This document shows, in pieces, positions 8,238 to 16,356 of a stretch of 64,000 nt of DNA. Under the pieces are notes generated by a model that had not been told where the DNA came from, searched no databases, and saw only the letters and a program-made list of their open reading frames with translations. Numbering within the stretch: position 1 is the first letter of the stretch; every line of letters begins with the position of its first letter. Source of the DNA: Novosphingobium sp. CECT 9465. Its GTDB lineage: Bacteria > Pseudomonadota > Alphaproteobacteria > Sphingomonadales > Sphingomonadaceae. The stretch is from the NCBI RefSeq assembly GCF_920987055.1, contig NZ_CAKLBX010000003.1:223888-287887 (forward strand), given 5' to 3'. The translations under genes were made by a program, and so were the position numbers.

Positions 8238-9395
8238 ATGGAAAATGAAGTTAGCCAAATAGCCGTAGCTGTTGAAGAGACACCGGAGGAAGTATCTCCG
8301 GGTCGCGCCATGCGCGTTGCAGCAGCTCTGAAGGCGAAGGGAGGCGATGAATTCGCCAAACCGGGCAGCATCATTGAAATCAAATTCGTCAAAGGCGAAT
8401 CGCTCAGCCTTACTGCATCTCGGTTACTGGCACTGATGATCTTGACTGCCGGAGGTGACGCCTGGGAGGACCGGCCACACCGAATCCGCAAGGCTGACAT
8501 TCGGCGGGGCCATAAGGGCAATGAGCGGATTACCGACATGCTCCAGGAACTCCACCGAACGCTCTTCGCCGTTGATGACAAATCCTGGCGCGGCAAGAAG
8601 GCCACGCTTTTGTTCTCACTGATCTCGCGGTCACGTGAGGAAACGGAGGAAGAAGGCGGCGAAGCAGGCTGGATCGAGTGGGAGTTCACGCCCGATGCGC
8701 GCAAGCTCATCCAAGCGTCAGAGACCTATGCCGTCCTCAATCGGCAAGCGGTGCTTGGCTTCCGTTCAAATTACGCGCTGAAGCTTTATGAACTGGGGGC
8801 GCTTCGGTTGCATCGTCGTCAGGCAACTTGGAGGGGCGATATGCAGGCGCTCAGGGCAGCCCTGGGTATTCCCCCCGAAGTGTACACCGACTTCGCCCAG
8901 CTTCGCCGCAAAGTCCTTGAAAAAGCCAAATCAGAGATCGACCAGTTGGCGCACTTCCGCGTTGAGTGGCGCGAAATTCGGCAGGGTAGAACGGTTACCG
9001 AGCTTGAGTTCCGGTTTGAGCCAAAGGGTGCTCCTGAGGTTATCGAGACGGTTGACGAACTGGATCGTCATTCCGCGGGCCGGCAAGCGCGGCGGGAAGG
9101 GACGGTCGAAACCATCGCGGCGGGGCAGGGGGCTATTCCGGCTCCGCGCAAGGCAGTCGCAAGCGGAAAGCCCGCTGAGGCGAGCTTTCCGAGAGGATCG
9201 CTGCGCTACGGGGAAAAAGAATCCGAATTCCTCTCGATCGGTCGGCAATATGGTGGCGGTTGGGATGTGGATATGATCGCCGATGGTTTTCGCGCACAGA
9301 TGGGCGAGCGTTTGGAAAAGCTCCGTGGGGCAAAGTTGGCTTCATCGTGGAAGGGGTTTTGTGAGGGCTGGGTTAATCGTCGGGGCAGGCCATGA
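8238..9395 (+). CDS. repA: Plasmid replication initiator RepA (Rep_3 type)
   Basis: This 385-residue protein resembles Rep_3 initiators with two winged-helix domains: the first around LTASRLLALMILTAGG, the second around AVLGFRSNYALKLYELGALR, a signature region of plasmid initiators. It should bind the iterons just upstream, open the origin and repress its own promoter through the inverted repeat at 8161-8194. The ATG at 8238 lacks a strong ribosome binding site; nearby ATGs at 8200 and 8231 are out of frame. Downstream are parS, parA and parB in the same direction, the usual rep-par grouping. The C-terminal 90 residues are low-complexity and less conserved in appearance. Confidence 0.88.
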   Translation: MENEVSQIAVAVEETPEEVSPGRAMRVAAALKAKGGDEFAKPGSIIEIKFVKGESLSLTASRLLALMILTAGGDAWEDRPHRIRKADIRRGHKGNERITDMLQELHRTLFAVDDKSWRGKKATLLFSLISRSREETEEEGGEAGWIEWEFTPDARKLIQASETYAVLNRQAVLGFRSNYALKLYELGALRLHRRQATWRGDMQALRAALGIPPEVYTDFAQLRRKVLEKAKSEIDQLAHFRVEWREIRQGRTVTELEFRFEPKGAPEVIETVDELDRHSAGRQARREGTVETIAAGQGAIPAPRKAVASGKPAEASFPRGSLRYGEKESEFLSIGRQYGGGWDVDMIADGFRAQMGERLEKLRGAKLASSWKGFCEGWVNRRGRP

Positions 9396-9402
9396 TGTCT
9401 GC

Positions 9403-9422
9403 AAATTGCACGCGTGCAATTT
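9403..9422. promoter_or_regulatory. parS-like centromere palindrome, copy 1
   Basis: A perfect 20-bp palindrome with core AATTGCACGCGTGCAATT, eight bases after the repA stop. The same 18-bp palindrome recurs twice between parA and parB. Three identical palindromes around a parAB operon are the expected binding sites of ParB. Confidence 0.8.
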
Positions 9423-9482
9423 CGACATCCCCCACCGAGTCAGGTTGGAGCCGAGTCTGGCCAATTTGAGCCCCATTTGAGC

Positions 9483-9533
9483 CACCCACTTTCGAAAATT
9501 GCGAATTTCTTGACCCAAAAGCGCAAGTGGGTG
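9483..9533. promoter_or_regulatory. Putative parA promoter/operator inside an inverted repeat
   Basis: CACCCACTT (9483-9491) and AAGTGGGTG (9525-9533) form a 9-bp inverted repeat. Between them lies TTGACC at 9510, a possible -35 element. A TTGCGAA motif occurs inside the repeat (about 9499) and again at about 9548. This looks like an autoregulatory operator for parA, whose N-terminal helix-turn-helix would be the natural binder; that link is inference. Confidence 0.45.
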
Positions 9534-9564
9534 TAGCACACGCTCAATTGCGAAAGGTGGGCAT

Positions 9565-10767
9565 GTGTCTAACGGACTTCAAATTGAGGAAGCGGAGCGC
9601 TTGGTATCAGTCGCGACGCTGGCCAGTCGGACATCGTCAGTGCTCGAAAAGTTGCGGGATTCTGCGCGTAGCGCCCGGGCCGATGACCGCCGCGAACCGA
9701 CTTTCACGATTGGCAAGGCAGCGGAGCTTGTGGGCCGAACTCCAGCTGCGATACGGGATGCCGAGAAGGACGGGCGGCTTCCTGAGCCGGCGAGGACCGA
9801 CAACAACAGGCGCGAGCGATATACGTTGGCGCAACTCAACGACATGCGCGGTGTCTTTGGAACGAGGCCCTATCGGACCGCAGACGATCCCTGTTGCGTC
9901 GTAGCGGTTCAGAACTTCAAGGGCGGCGTCGGCAAGTCCACTCTGGCGGTCCATCTGGCCCAATATCTTGCCATTCGAGGATACCGCGTTGCGCTCGTTG
10001 ATTGCGACAGCCAGGCGTCGGCAACCACGCTTTTCGGCTACGTCCCCGATCTTGATCTGACCGAAGATGATACGCTTTACCCGTTCCTTCGCGAGGGTGA
10101 ACGATCGTCCCTCGATTATGCGCTCCGCAAAACCCATTTCGATGGCTTGGAACTGATCCCCGCCAACCTTCGCCTGTTCAATTCAGAATATGAGCTCGCA
10201 GCGCGGATGGCACAGGGCAATGGCTCCCTTCTCGATCGGTTGAAGGAAGGAATTGAAAGCATCTCGGATCGCTTCGACGTCGTCGTGATGGATCCTCCAC
10301 CGGCCCTTGGCGCGATTTCACTATCTGTGCTGCGTGCGGCAAATTCGTTGGTGGTGCCGGTTCCGCCGACCGTTATGGATTTCTCTTCAACAGCAGCATT
10401 CCTCTCGATGTTGGACGAAACGATCGAGCAGCTTGCGGAGCGTGGGCTCGCGCCGGAGTTAAAGTTTCTTCGCTTCGTTGCTTCGAAAGTCGATGAGAAC
10501 AAATCAATGCAGAAGGAGCTGCTACAGCTCATGCGCACGCTTTTTGGGCATGCGATGGTTCGCACGCCGATGAAGGATTCGGCCGAGATCGACAACGCAA
10601 CAGCGCGCTTGATGACGGTCTATGAGCTCGACGGCCCCGCCACCAGTTCGGCTGTGCGCAACCGATGCCTGAATTACCTTGATGGCGTGAACTCTGAGAT
10701 CGAAGTCGATATTCGTTCGATGTGGCCCAGTCATCAGAAGCGCCTACGCCAGGAGGCGTTGGCATGA
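9565..10767 (+). CDS. parA: ParA plasmid partition ATPase with N-terminal helix-turn-helix
   Basis: ParA drives segregation by ATP-dependent binding to the nucleoid in concert with ParB on parS. The deviant Walker A KGGVGKST lies near residues 119-126, Walker A' VDCDSQAS near 149 and Walker B VVMDPPP near 241. Residues about 45-90 (TIGKAAELVGRTPAAIRDAE) form a MerR-like helix-turn-helix, making this a type Ia-like ParA that probably represses its own promoter. The start is GTG at 9565 with AGGTGG just upstream. With repA, parB and parS it forms the plasmid maintenance core. Confidence 0.93.
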   Translation: MSNGLQIEEAERLVSVATLASRTSSVLEKLRDSARSARADDRREPTFTIGKAAELVGRTPAAIRDAEKDGRLPEPARTDNNRRERYTLAQLNDMRGVFGTRPYRTADDPCCVVAVQNFKGGVGKSTLAVHLAQYLAIRGYRVALVDCDSQASATTLFGYVPDLDLTEDDTLYPFLREGERSSLDYALRKTHFDGLELIPANLRLFNSEYELAARMAQGNGSLLDRLKEGIESISDRFDVVVMDPPPALGAISLSVLRAANSLVVPVPPTVMDFSSTAAFLSMLDETIEQLAERGLAPELKFLRFVASKVDENKSMQKELLQLMRTLFGHAMVRTPMKDSAEIDNATARLMTVYELDGPATSSAVRNRCLNYLDGVNSEIEVDIRSMWPSHQKRLRQEALA

Positions 10768-10775
10768 GACCCCGG

Positions 10776-10838
10776 AATTGCACGCGTGCAATTGGTCGTG
10801 GAATTCACGAGGAACCGGAAAATTGCACGCGTGCAATT
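10776..10838. promoter_or_regulatory. Two parS-like palindromes between parA and parB
   Basis: AATTGCACGCGTGCAATT occurs at 10776-10793 and again at 10821-10838, identical over 18 bp to the copy at 9403-9422. Their centres are 45 bp apart. They lie in the short gap between parA and parB, a typical place for ParB-binding centromere sites. Confidence 0.82.
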
Positions 10839-10857
10839 CTGCTAGCGGGAGGGTTGC

Positions 10858-11871
10858 ATGAGTAAGAAAAACAGCGGTTTTGCGGCCGATTTAGCGGCAG
10901 GTATAGACCTTAATGATGATGTCGCGGCGCCCCGTCGATCGAGCATTGCCTCGAATGTGCTCACCGGGCGTTCAAATCGGCTCGCCGACCTTGCGTCCGG
11001 GGCGATTGTTAATCGGACACATGAACTGGTGGATCCTGCCAAATGCCGGATGTGGGCAGGCCATAACCGTGATTACGCCTTACTCAACGAAGAACGGTGT
11101 TCGGATCTTATTGAGAGCATCAAGGCTCAGGGCCGGCAGGAAATTCCCGCGATTGTTCGTCGTATATCCGGTAACGAGGACTATGATTTTGAGGTCATCT
11201 GCGGCGCGCGGCGACATTGGTCGATTAGCTGGCTGAGGTCCCATAACTACCCTGACTTCAAGTTCCTTGTCGATGTGCGTGAGATTGGCGATGAAGAGGC
11301 GTTCAGGCTTGCCGACATCGAAAATCGCGCCCGGGACGATCTCACCGATCTTGAAAGGGCAAGGGATTATCTCCGAGCGCTCACCGCGTACTATGACGGT
11401 CGTCAAAAGACGATGGCCGAGCGGCTGAAGGTCTCTGAAAGCTGGCTCACGCGGTATCTTGATCTCGCCCGACTTCCTGAGGAATTGACCAGGGCTTTTG
11501 CCGAACCGCAGGAGCTTGGCATTCGCAATGCTATTGCTCTCAAGGCGCTCCTGAAGCCAGATGATCGCAAGGAACGCGCCTTCCGGGAGGCTGAGCGTCT
11601 AGCTTCCGAGCGCCAGGCAACCGGGCAGTCAATGCCAGTGATTGATGTGATCAAGGCACTATCACTGGCTGTAGACCCCCCCAAGAAGTCAGGTTCCCCC
11701 AAGAAGTCAGGAAAGGCTGAAACGGTCGCAAGCCCGAGTGGCAAGCCAGTGCTCCGGATCGAGGGTGCTGATCGCAAGGGCATCCGCCTCACACTACTGA
11801 GCAAGGGCGGTGCAACGCGGCAAGAGGCGGAAGAAGCTGTACGCGCGGTGTTAGACCAGTACTGGACGTGA
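10858..11871 (+). CDS. parB: ParB centromere-binding partition protein
   Basis: This 337-residue protein has the ParB/Spo0J-type N-terminal domain with the conserved arginine box CGARRHW near residues 115-121 (the CTP-binding region in studied ParBs). A helix-turn-helix follows near 187-207 (AERLKVSESWLTRYL). It should bind the palindromes at 9403, 10776 and 10821 and activate ParA. ATG at 10858 follows GGGAGGG. The segment near residues 273-285 encodes a PPKKSGSPKKSGK repeat whose DNA is, on the other strand, a tandem copy of the replication iteron (see the repeat at 11678-11711), which is unusual for this family. Confidence 0.93.
   Translation: MSKKNSGFAADLAAGIDLNDDVAAPRRSSIASNVLTGRSNRLADLASGAIVNRTHELVDPAKCRMWAGHNRDYALLNEERCSDLIESIKAQGRQEIPAIVRRISGNEDYDFEVICGARRHWSISWLRSHNYPDFKFLVDVREIGDEEAFRLADIENRARDDLTDLERARDYLRALTAYYDGRQKTMAERLKVSESWLTRYLDLARLPEELTRAFAEPQELGIRNAIALKALLKPDDRKERAFREAERLASERQATGQSMPVIDVIKALSLAVDPPKKSGSPKKSGKAETVASPSGKPVLRIEGADRKGIRLTLLSKGGATRQEAEEAVRAVLDQYWT
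11678..11711 (-). repeat. Two iteron-like repeats inside parB
   Basis: On the minus strand, CCTGACTTCTTGGGGG occurs at 11696-11711 and 11678-11693, 18 bp apart. The upstream unit extended to GGGGGAA matches the origin iteron at 7965 in 17 of 18 positions. They are inverted relative to the origin set and lie about 3.5 kb from it, within coding sequence for a basic linker. Confidence 0.75.
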
Positions 11872-11975
11872 AACGCGCTGGCTTTGCGAATGGGATAGCA
11901 ACAAATCGCCTAGGTGAATCAGTCTGACTCGATTGATTCAAAATTCCCGTTGGAACTCGCGATTCCTTCTGCGGC

Positions 11976-12266
11976 ATGTGTCCGCGCATGGACAGCCTGA
12001 ACCACGGCAGCTTCGTCTGGCTTGAGGCGGTATGCGGAGAACGCAATATCGCGCGGCGCTATACCATTGCCCTAAGCCGTGATCTTTTCGGCGCGTCGAT
12101 CGTCGAATTTGCTTGGGGCCGAATCGGCTCACGCGGGCAGGGGAGGGCGGTCTCGTTTGCGAGCGAGGACGAGGCGTCGCGCTTTGCGCGCCAACTGCTG
12201 CGGCGCCGGGCGAGTGCACCCAAGCGGATTGGGGTGCCGTACCGCGAGGTATCCCTCTTGCCCTGA
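11976..12266 (+). CDS. WGR-domain small protein
   Basis: A 96-residue protein that is essentially one WGR domain: the signature WGRIGSRGQ sits mid-protein, followed by the SFASEDEASRFARQLLRRR helix. WGR domains bind nucleic acid in PARPs and in many short bacterial proteins; small stand-alone versions are common on alphaproteobacterial plasmids and their role is not established. An internal Met at 11988 is an alternative start; no strong ribosome binding site is visible. It follows parB by about 100 bp and converges on the truncated winged-helix gene. Confidence 0.8.
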   Translation: MCPRMDSLNHGSFVWLEAVCGERNIARRYTIALSRDLFGASIVEFAWGRIGSRGQGRAVSFASEDEASRFARQLLRRRASAPKRIGVPYREVSLLP

Positions 12267-12272
12267 AAGGGG

Positions 12273-12672
12273 TCAGGAGGCGGTCTGGGCGCGCTTTGGG
12301 GCCAAGGCGTGGTCACCGGGGCGTAAGGTGGCCAGGCCTGCCTTCTCAAGCGCCACGGCGGCTTGTGAGGCGGTACGGCGGGTCACGCCGAGCGCACGGG
12401 CGAGTTCGGCGCGGGTGAGGGGCCCCAGCCCACAGATGAGGTGCCACACTGCGGGAGTCTGTGACGAGGCGTAAAGGTCGGCGAGGTGTTCATCACCACG
12501 CGCAACCATTGCCGTAACGGCGGCGAGGTCCGTTGCCACGTCGCCTGCCGCGGCACCGATCGCGTTGGCCAGTAGCGCTGGGAGCGGCCTCTCGGGTTCG
12601 GCGCGGAATGCCTCCCGCGGTGCAAGGCCGGCGAGGGCAAGCGAGGCGGCACCGAGCCCGAACAGTTGCGGA
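12273..12672 (-). pseudogene. C-terminal remnant of a winged-helix plasmid protein, cut by the TniABQ element
   Basis: The open frame reads from a stop created at the transposon junction (12673) through FGLGAASLALAGLAP to a C-terminal winged helix (LTRAELARALGVTRRTASQAAV). The last 70 residues align well with the C-terminus of the intact gene at 16307-17275, including the ARALG helix, so this is a member of the same unnamed family that lost its 5' part to the insertion. A GTG at 12539 could start an 88-residue product, but nothing suggests that it is a genuine gene start. The family function is unknown to me. Confidence 0.65.
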
Positions 12673-12741
12673 TGTCACGCGACAAAGTTTCCAACATCGG
12701 GTGTAAACTATTGAATTAAAGTCATATTCTCGCGATAAAGT
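12673..12741. repeat. Left end of TniABQ transposon with transposase-binding repeats
   Basis: The element appears to begin at TGTCACGCGACAAAGT (12673-12688). A related TCTCGCGATAAAGT follows at 12728-12741, giving the consensus TC-N-CGCGAYAAAGT, 53 bp apart. Tn7/Tn5053-type elements begin with TGT and carry such repeated TnsB/TniA sites near their ends. I could not find a matching right end before the IS6100 junction at 18720. Confidence 0.6.
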
Positions 12742-12833
12742 GACAGTCAAATATGACGCACAAAAGATTCTGCTTTCAACGGTGGTCAAAACAAACGACA
12801 GTCTGCGCGGCCGAAAGAGAGGGAAATTTCCCT

Positions 12834-14501
12834 ATGATCGAACGCAAACCGCCAAGAATGGCAGCGTATTCGGAAGCTGCGCTAACGCGCGGCGCGGACC
12901 TCTATCAAACTTTCCGCAAATTGGTTCCGCTGGACGCGCCGCTGGCGGCCGACGTTGTTTCTGTCATTGCCCGGGAAACTGGCTTGGGCGAGCGGCGAAT
13001 TCGGGAGTTGGCGCGGCGCTATCGCAGCAAGCCCATTGCCGAGAGCCTGGCCTCACGGCCGCGCGGTCCAAAGCCAGGAAGTAGACAAGCGCCGCCAGAG
13101 GTCCTCGTGGCGATCGATGGCCTCATTGAAGAAATCGTTCTGACGAAAGTGCCGCTCAGTGTTCGGGAAGCGGCGCAGCAGGTGCGTTATTTGCTGATCG
13201 CCGATAATGGCGACTACGGCTTCGATCCCGGGATCGTTCCAAGTTTTCGAACGATCGAGCGGATAATCGGGGAGATAAGCGAGCCGCAGAAGGCTCGTTT
13301 CATGGGTTCGAAACGGCGTACCGCCCACGAGGCGCACCCGGGGGAATACCACAGCGATGGTTTGCTCGATGTGGTCCAGATGGATCACACCCCCGCCGAC
13401 GTCATACTTGTCGACAGCACACACCGTATGGCTCTGGGCCGACCGTGGGTGACCTTGCTCATCGACGTCTGGAGCCGATGCATTCTCGGCTTCTACGTGA
13501 GTTTTGGGGCACCTTCGATTTTTCGATGCGGACGGGCAATCGCCAATGCTCTGTTGCCGAAACAGCCGTTGCTCGAGAGTCTCGGTCTCGAAATCGAATA
13601 TCCAATGCATGGTTTTTTCAGGAAGTTGCATGCCGATCACGCCGGATCTCATCGCGCGGAAGTTTTTAGAAGCGCTTGCAAGACTTATGGCATCGATCCG
13701 GACGTCCGCCCACGTGGTCCGGCGCATTATGGCACGCATATCGAGCGTCTGATCGGCACCATGACGCGTAGAATGCGGCTTCTTCCGGGGGCGACCGGAG
13801 GTAATGTTACGGCGCGAGACGGCCATGATGCGGAAGCGGACGCGGCGATGACGCTTGAGGAATTCGAGCGGTGGTTGGTCCGGGAGATTTGCCGCTATCA
13901 TCATACACCTCACGAAGGACTGGGTCGCGTCGCACCTGCGCAAATGTGGTCCACGGGTGTCGAGAGCCACGGGCCGCTGGCGCCGCCAGGTGTCGATATC
14001 GAGCAGCTAACCCGCCGATTTCTGCCGTGGGTCGAGCGGACCGTTCAATCGGGCGGCGTGAAGATTGATCATATTCGCTATTGGCACGAAAGTTTGGCGC
14101 CGCGCCTGGGTCTCAAGGTCATGATCCATTACGACGACAGGACTATCCAGGAGGTCTATCCTGTCATCGATGGAGTTCTTGTCGCTGCTGCTGCGGTGGG
14201 CAATTATCCGAACGTGACCAGGCCTGAATGGGATGTTGCGGTCGCTGCACGGCGCCATTCCGGCGTGGTTTACCAGCATGCTGGGGGTCAGGCTGAAATT
14301 GCGCGGCTTGTGCATGCCAACAGGCAGGAAGTTCTCAACGCGAAATCCCGGACGCGGGGCTTGCGAGACGCGCGAAAAAGGCTGGAAAGGGAAGGTGTAT
14401 CCCACGCCGCTCAGCCGGCAAATCAGGAGGTTTCCAATGTACCCAGTTGGGTATCGGTGGCCGACTTACACGATGAAGGGTGGCTCAAATGGAGGGATTA
14501 G
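12834..14501 (+). CDS. tniA: TniA-like DDE transposase
   Basis: This transposase of the TniA/TnsB/MuA group (about 555 residues) carries the integrase core with acidic residues in VVQMDHTPAD, LHADHAGSHRAEVF and HIERLIGTM, in DDE order. The family cuts and joins the transposon ends, directed by the ATPase TniB. The second position reads DH where relatives usually have DN, a small variation outside the catalytic Asp. I chose the ATG at 12834 because of the AGAGGG upstream; the frame is open from 12753. It overlaps tniB. Confidence 0.87.
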   Translation: MIERKPPRMAAYSEAALTRGADLYQTFRKLVPLDAPLAADVVSVIARETGLGERRIRELARRYRSKPIAESLASRPRGPKPGSRQAPPEVLVAIDGLIEEIVLTKVPLSVREAAQQVRYLLIADNGDYGFDPGIVPSFRTIERIIGEISEPQKARFMGSKRRTAHEAHPGEYHSDGLLDVVQMDHTPADVILVDSTHRMALGRPWVTLLIDVWSRCILGFYVSFGAPSIFRCGRAIANALLPKQPLLESLGLEIEYPMHGFFRKLHADHAGSHRAEVFRSACKTYGIDPDVRPRGPAHYGTHIERLIGTMTRRMRLLPGATGGNVTARDGHDAEADAAMTLEEFERWLVREICRYHHTPHEGLGRVAPAQMWSTGVESHGPLAPPGVDIEQLTRRFLPWVERTVQSGGVKIDHIRYWHESLAPRLGLKVMIHYDDRTIQEVYPVIDGVLVAAAAVGNYPNVTRPEWDVAVAARRHSGVVYQHAGGQAEIARLVHANRQEVLNAKSRTRGLRDARKRLEREGVSHAAQPANQEVSNVPSWVSVADLHDEGWLKWRD

Positions 14502-15313
14502 GTCAGCCGCACAGTTCCGCTTTCTGGATCGACTTCGACGAAGCGCGTTTTGCCGTGGAAACGCTGGTTGATATCGCACATGACGAGCCTGATGAACGGC
14601 CGCCCTGCGTCATTCTCGTGGGTCAATCCGGTATGGGGAAGACATCGATCCTGCGCGAAGCCCAGCGGCGTATCGAATGCGACTTTCCAGAGCCTGAAGG
14701 GTGGCGGGATGCCCGGTATGCTCCCGTCCTCAGGACCGTGATCCCAGCTAGTCCGACGTCGCTCAAGATCAACCTGACCTTGTTGTGGAAGCAGGGTTGG
14801 CCGATCACCACCAGTATCCACCGGATTGCCGACCTGAAAGTCGTTGAATTGCTCGGCAGACAGCGGACGCGGTTAGTGGCGGTCGACAATGTTCACGCCA
14901 TTCTCACCGCGGGCGGCAGGGCGAGGCGTGACACCCTCGATGCATTCCGGTTTCTGATGAGCGAAGGCAATGTGTCTATGGTTGTCGCCGGTCTCGAAAT
15001 CGCCGCAGACATCTTTGCCGAGGACGTCGAGCTGGCCTATCGCTCGATCGTCCTGCGATTGCCGCTCTGGCCGCCTGGAGAGCCATCCCAGCGCCTGATC
15101 CTTGCGCTGGCGCGGGGATTGCGCATCATCGAGCCGGAACGCTTCGCTGAGCCCGAGATGGCCGAATTCATCTGGCGCACCAGCCATGGCGTGACAGGGA
15201 ATTTCAAACGGCTTTTGCATTGGGGCCATAAGATTGCCTCTCGCGACGGTCGTCAGCGTGTTGAATTTGCAGATTTGCGCGCAGCAGCAGCGATGCTCCC
15301 GGCTTCAGCTTGA
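14489..15313 (+). CDS. tniB: TniB-like AAA+ transposition ATPase
   Basis: Walker A is VGQSGMGKTS near residue 45 and Walker B lies in RLVAVDNVHAI near residue 130, as in TniB/TnsC target-selection ATPases, which bind DNA and recruit the transposase. About 274 residues is normal for TniB. ATG at 14489 overlaps the tniA stop; a GTG at 14480 is an alternative. Its own stop overlaps tniQ as TGATG, so the three genes are coupled. Confidence 0.87.
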   Translation: MEGLGQPHSSAFWIDFDEARFAVETLVDIAHDEPDERPPCVILVGQSGMGKTSILREAQRRIECDFPEPEGWRDARYAPVLRTVIPASPTSLKINLTLLWKQGWPITTSIHRIADLKVVELLGRQRTRLVAVDNVHAILTAGGRARRDTLDAFRFLMSEGNVSMVVAGLEIAADIFAEDVELAYRSIVLRLPLWPPGEPSQRLILALARGLRIIEPERFAEPEMAEFIWRTSHGVTGNFKRLLHWGHKIASRDGRQRVEFADLRAAAAMLPASA

Positions 15314-16356
15314 TGGCCGCCAAGTGGTCGCCCAATCTTGAGCCTGAGACGCTGGCGTTCCCGATCAAGCCACGCAGAGATGAAGCGTTTGATTCGTGGT
15401 TGAGCCGCTTGACCGCCGCCCACCGGGTGAGCCGGGCACAATTGTTCCGCCATCTGGAGATCGCGCCGGGTCTTTCGCGCTTGGACCTGGCGCGAGGGAA
15501 GGGCGGTCTCGATCCGGCGCTGCATGCGGCCTGCGATGCGATGGTGGAACGGCTTGCATGGGCGGTCGAAATCGATCCCGAGCAGATCAATGCGACCTTT
15601 CTCGCGTGTGAGGCGGAGGCGCTCCTGCCCTCTGCGCACCGCCATTACGTCTGTGCGCTATGCTGTTACGAGGCGCATCTGGCTGGCGGGCCTATAATCG
15701 TGCGCCGCGAATGGATTTTTCGGGCGACCTGGCTATGCAGCCTGCACGGGTTGCCGCTCACCGACATGCGGAGCCTTCCATTGGAGGACACGGGGCGGCA
15801 ATTGCAGGCGTTCTTGGCGCATGCCGTGATGCGATCTCGCAGAATTCAATGGAAAATCAAACCGACTTCTGCCGCGCTTGCGCGAAACAAGACAGTGATC
15901 GACTGCCTGATGCGCCCTAGCGATTGGGTGGGGCTTGCGCCGCCATACCAGCGTTATCAGGAGCAGTTCGTAGCCAATCAGTACCATTTTGCGCGCGAAC
16001 GGATCGGCATGCTGGCGCTGGCGCACAGCCCACGTACGAAAGCCGCGCACCGCTTTGAGCGTATGATCGCAACCAGACTGGCCGAGAGGCCGCTGACTGA
16101 AGGTAGAATTGAAACGCCGGTTCGAGGTGCATTGCGTCTGCGGACCTGCAAGCTCCCCAAGCCCAGATCCAAATGGACCTGCGACATCTTTGCGCTGATC
16201 GCCACATACGGCACTGTGCGCCAACGCCAGGAGAAAGAAAGGGAGCTGGCGGCGGAATTCGCGCGCTACGAGGGTCTTCCTCTCCCGCCGACGGCAGCCT
16301 GGCCGTCTAGAAGCTTGCTTGATGCCGCCAATCTGGCAGTGCCAGGGTTGGCGTAA
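15313..16356 (+). CDS. tniQ: TniQ-like target-site/accessory transposition protein
   Basis: TniQ/TnsD proteins help to choose the target site. The protein begins with the family pattern LAFPIKPRRDEAFDSWLSRL and has a zinc-finger-like region (VCALCCYEAHL, then CSLHGLPL). The length of 347 residues is within the usual range. The ATG at 15313 shares its first base with the tniB stop. The last 50 bp overlap the convergent winged-helix gene, which is odd and may mean that the C-terminus was altered when cargo was joined. Confidence 0.83.
   Translation: MAAKWSPNLEPETLAFPIKPRRDEAFDSWLSRLTAAHRVSRAQLFRHLEIAPGLSRLDLARGKGGLDPALHAACDAMVERLAWAVEIDPEQINATFLACEAEALLPSAHRHYVCALCCYEAHLAGGPIIVRREWIFRATWLCSLHGLPLTDMRSLPLEDTGRQLQAFLAHAVMRSRRIQWKIKPTSAALARNKTVIDCLMRPSDWVGLAPPYQRYQEQFVANQYHFARERIGMLALAHSPRTKAAHRFERMIATRLAERPLTEGRIETPVRGALRLRTCKLPKPRSKWTCDIFALIATYGTVRQRQEKERELAAEFARYEGLPLPPTAAWPSRSLLDAANLAVPGLA

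Larger units (their letters stand above)
12673..16356 (+). mobile_element. TniABQ (Tn5053/Tn402-like) transposition module, right end not found
   Basis: Three overlapping genes tniA-tniB-tniQ follow a left end with repeated binding motifs. The element interrupts a winged-helix gene at its left end. Cargo may include the convergent gene at 16307-17275 and the tyrosine recombinase at 17493-18635. The right terminal repeat was probably removed in the event that also deleted one end of the neighbouring IS6100. The boundary given on the right is only the end of tniQ. Confidence 0.7.
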
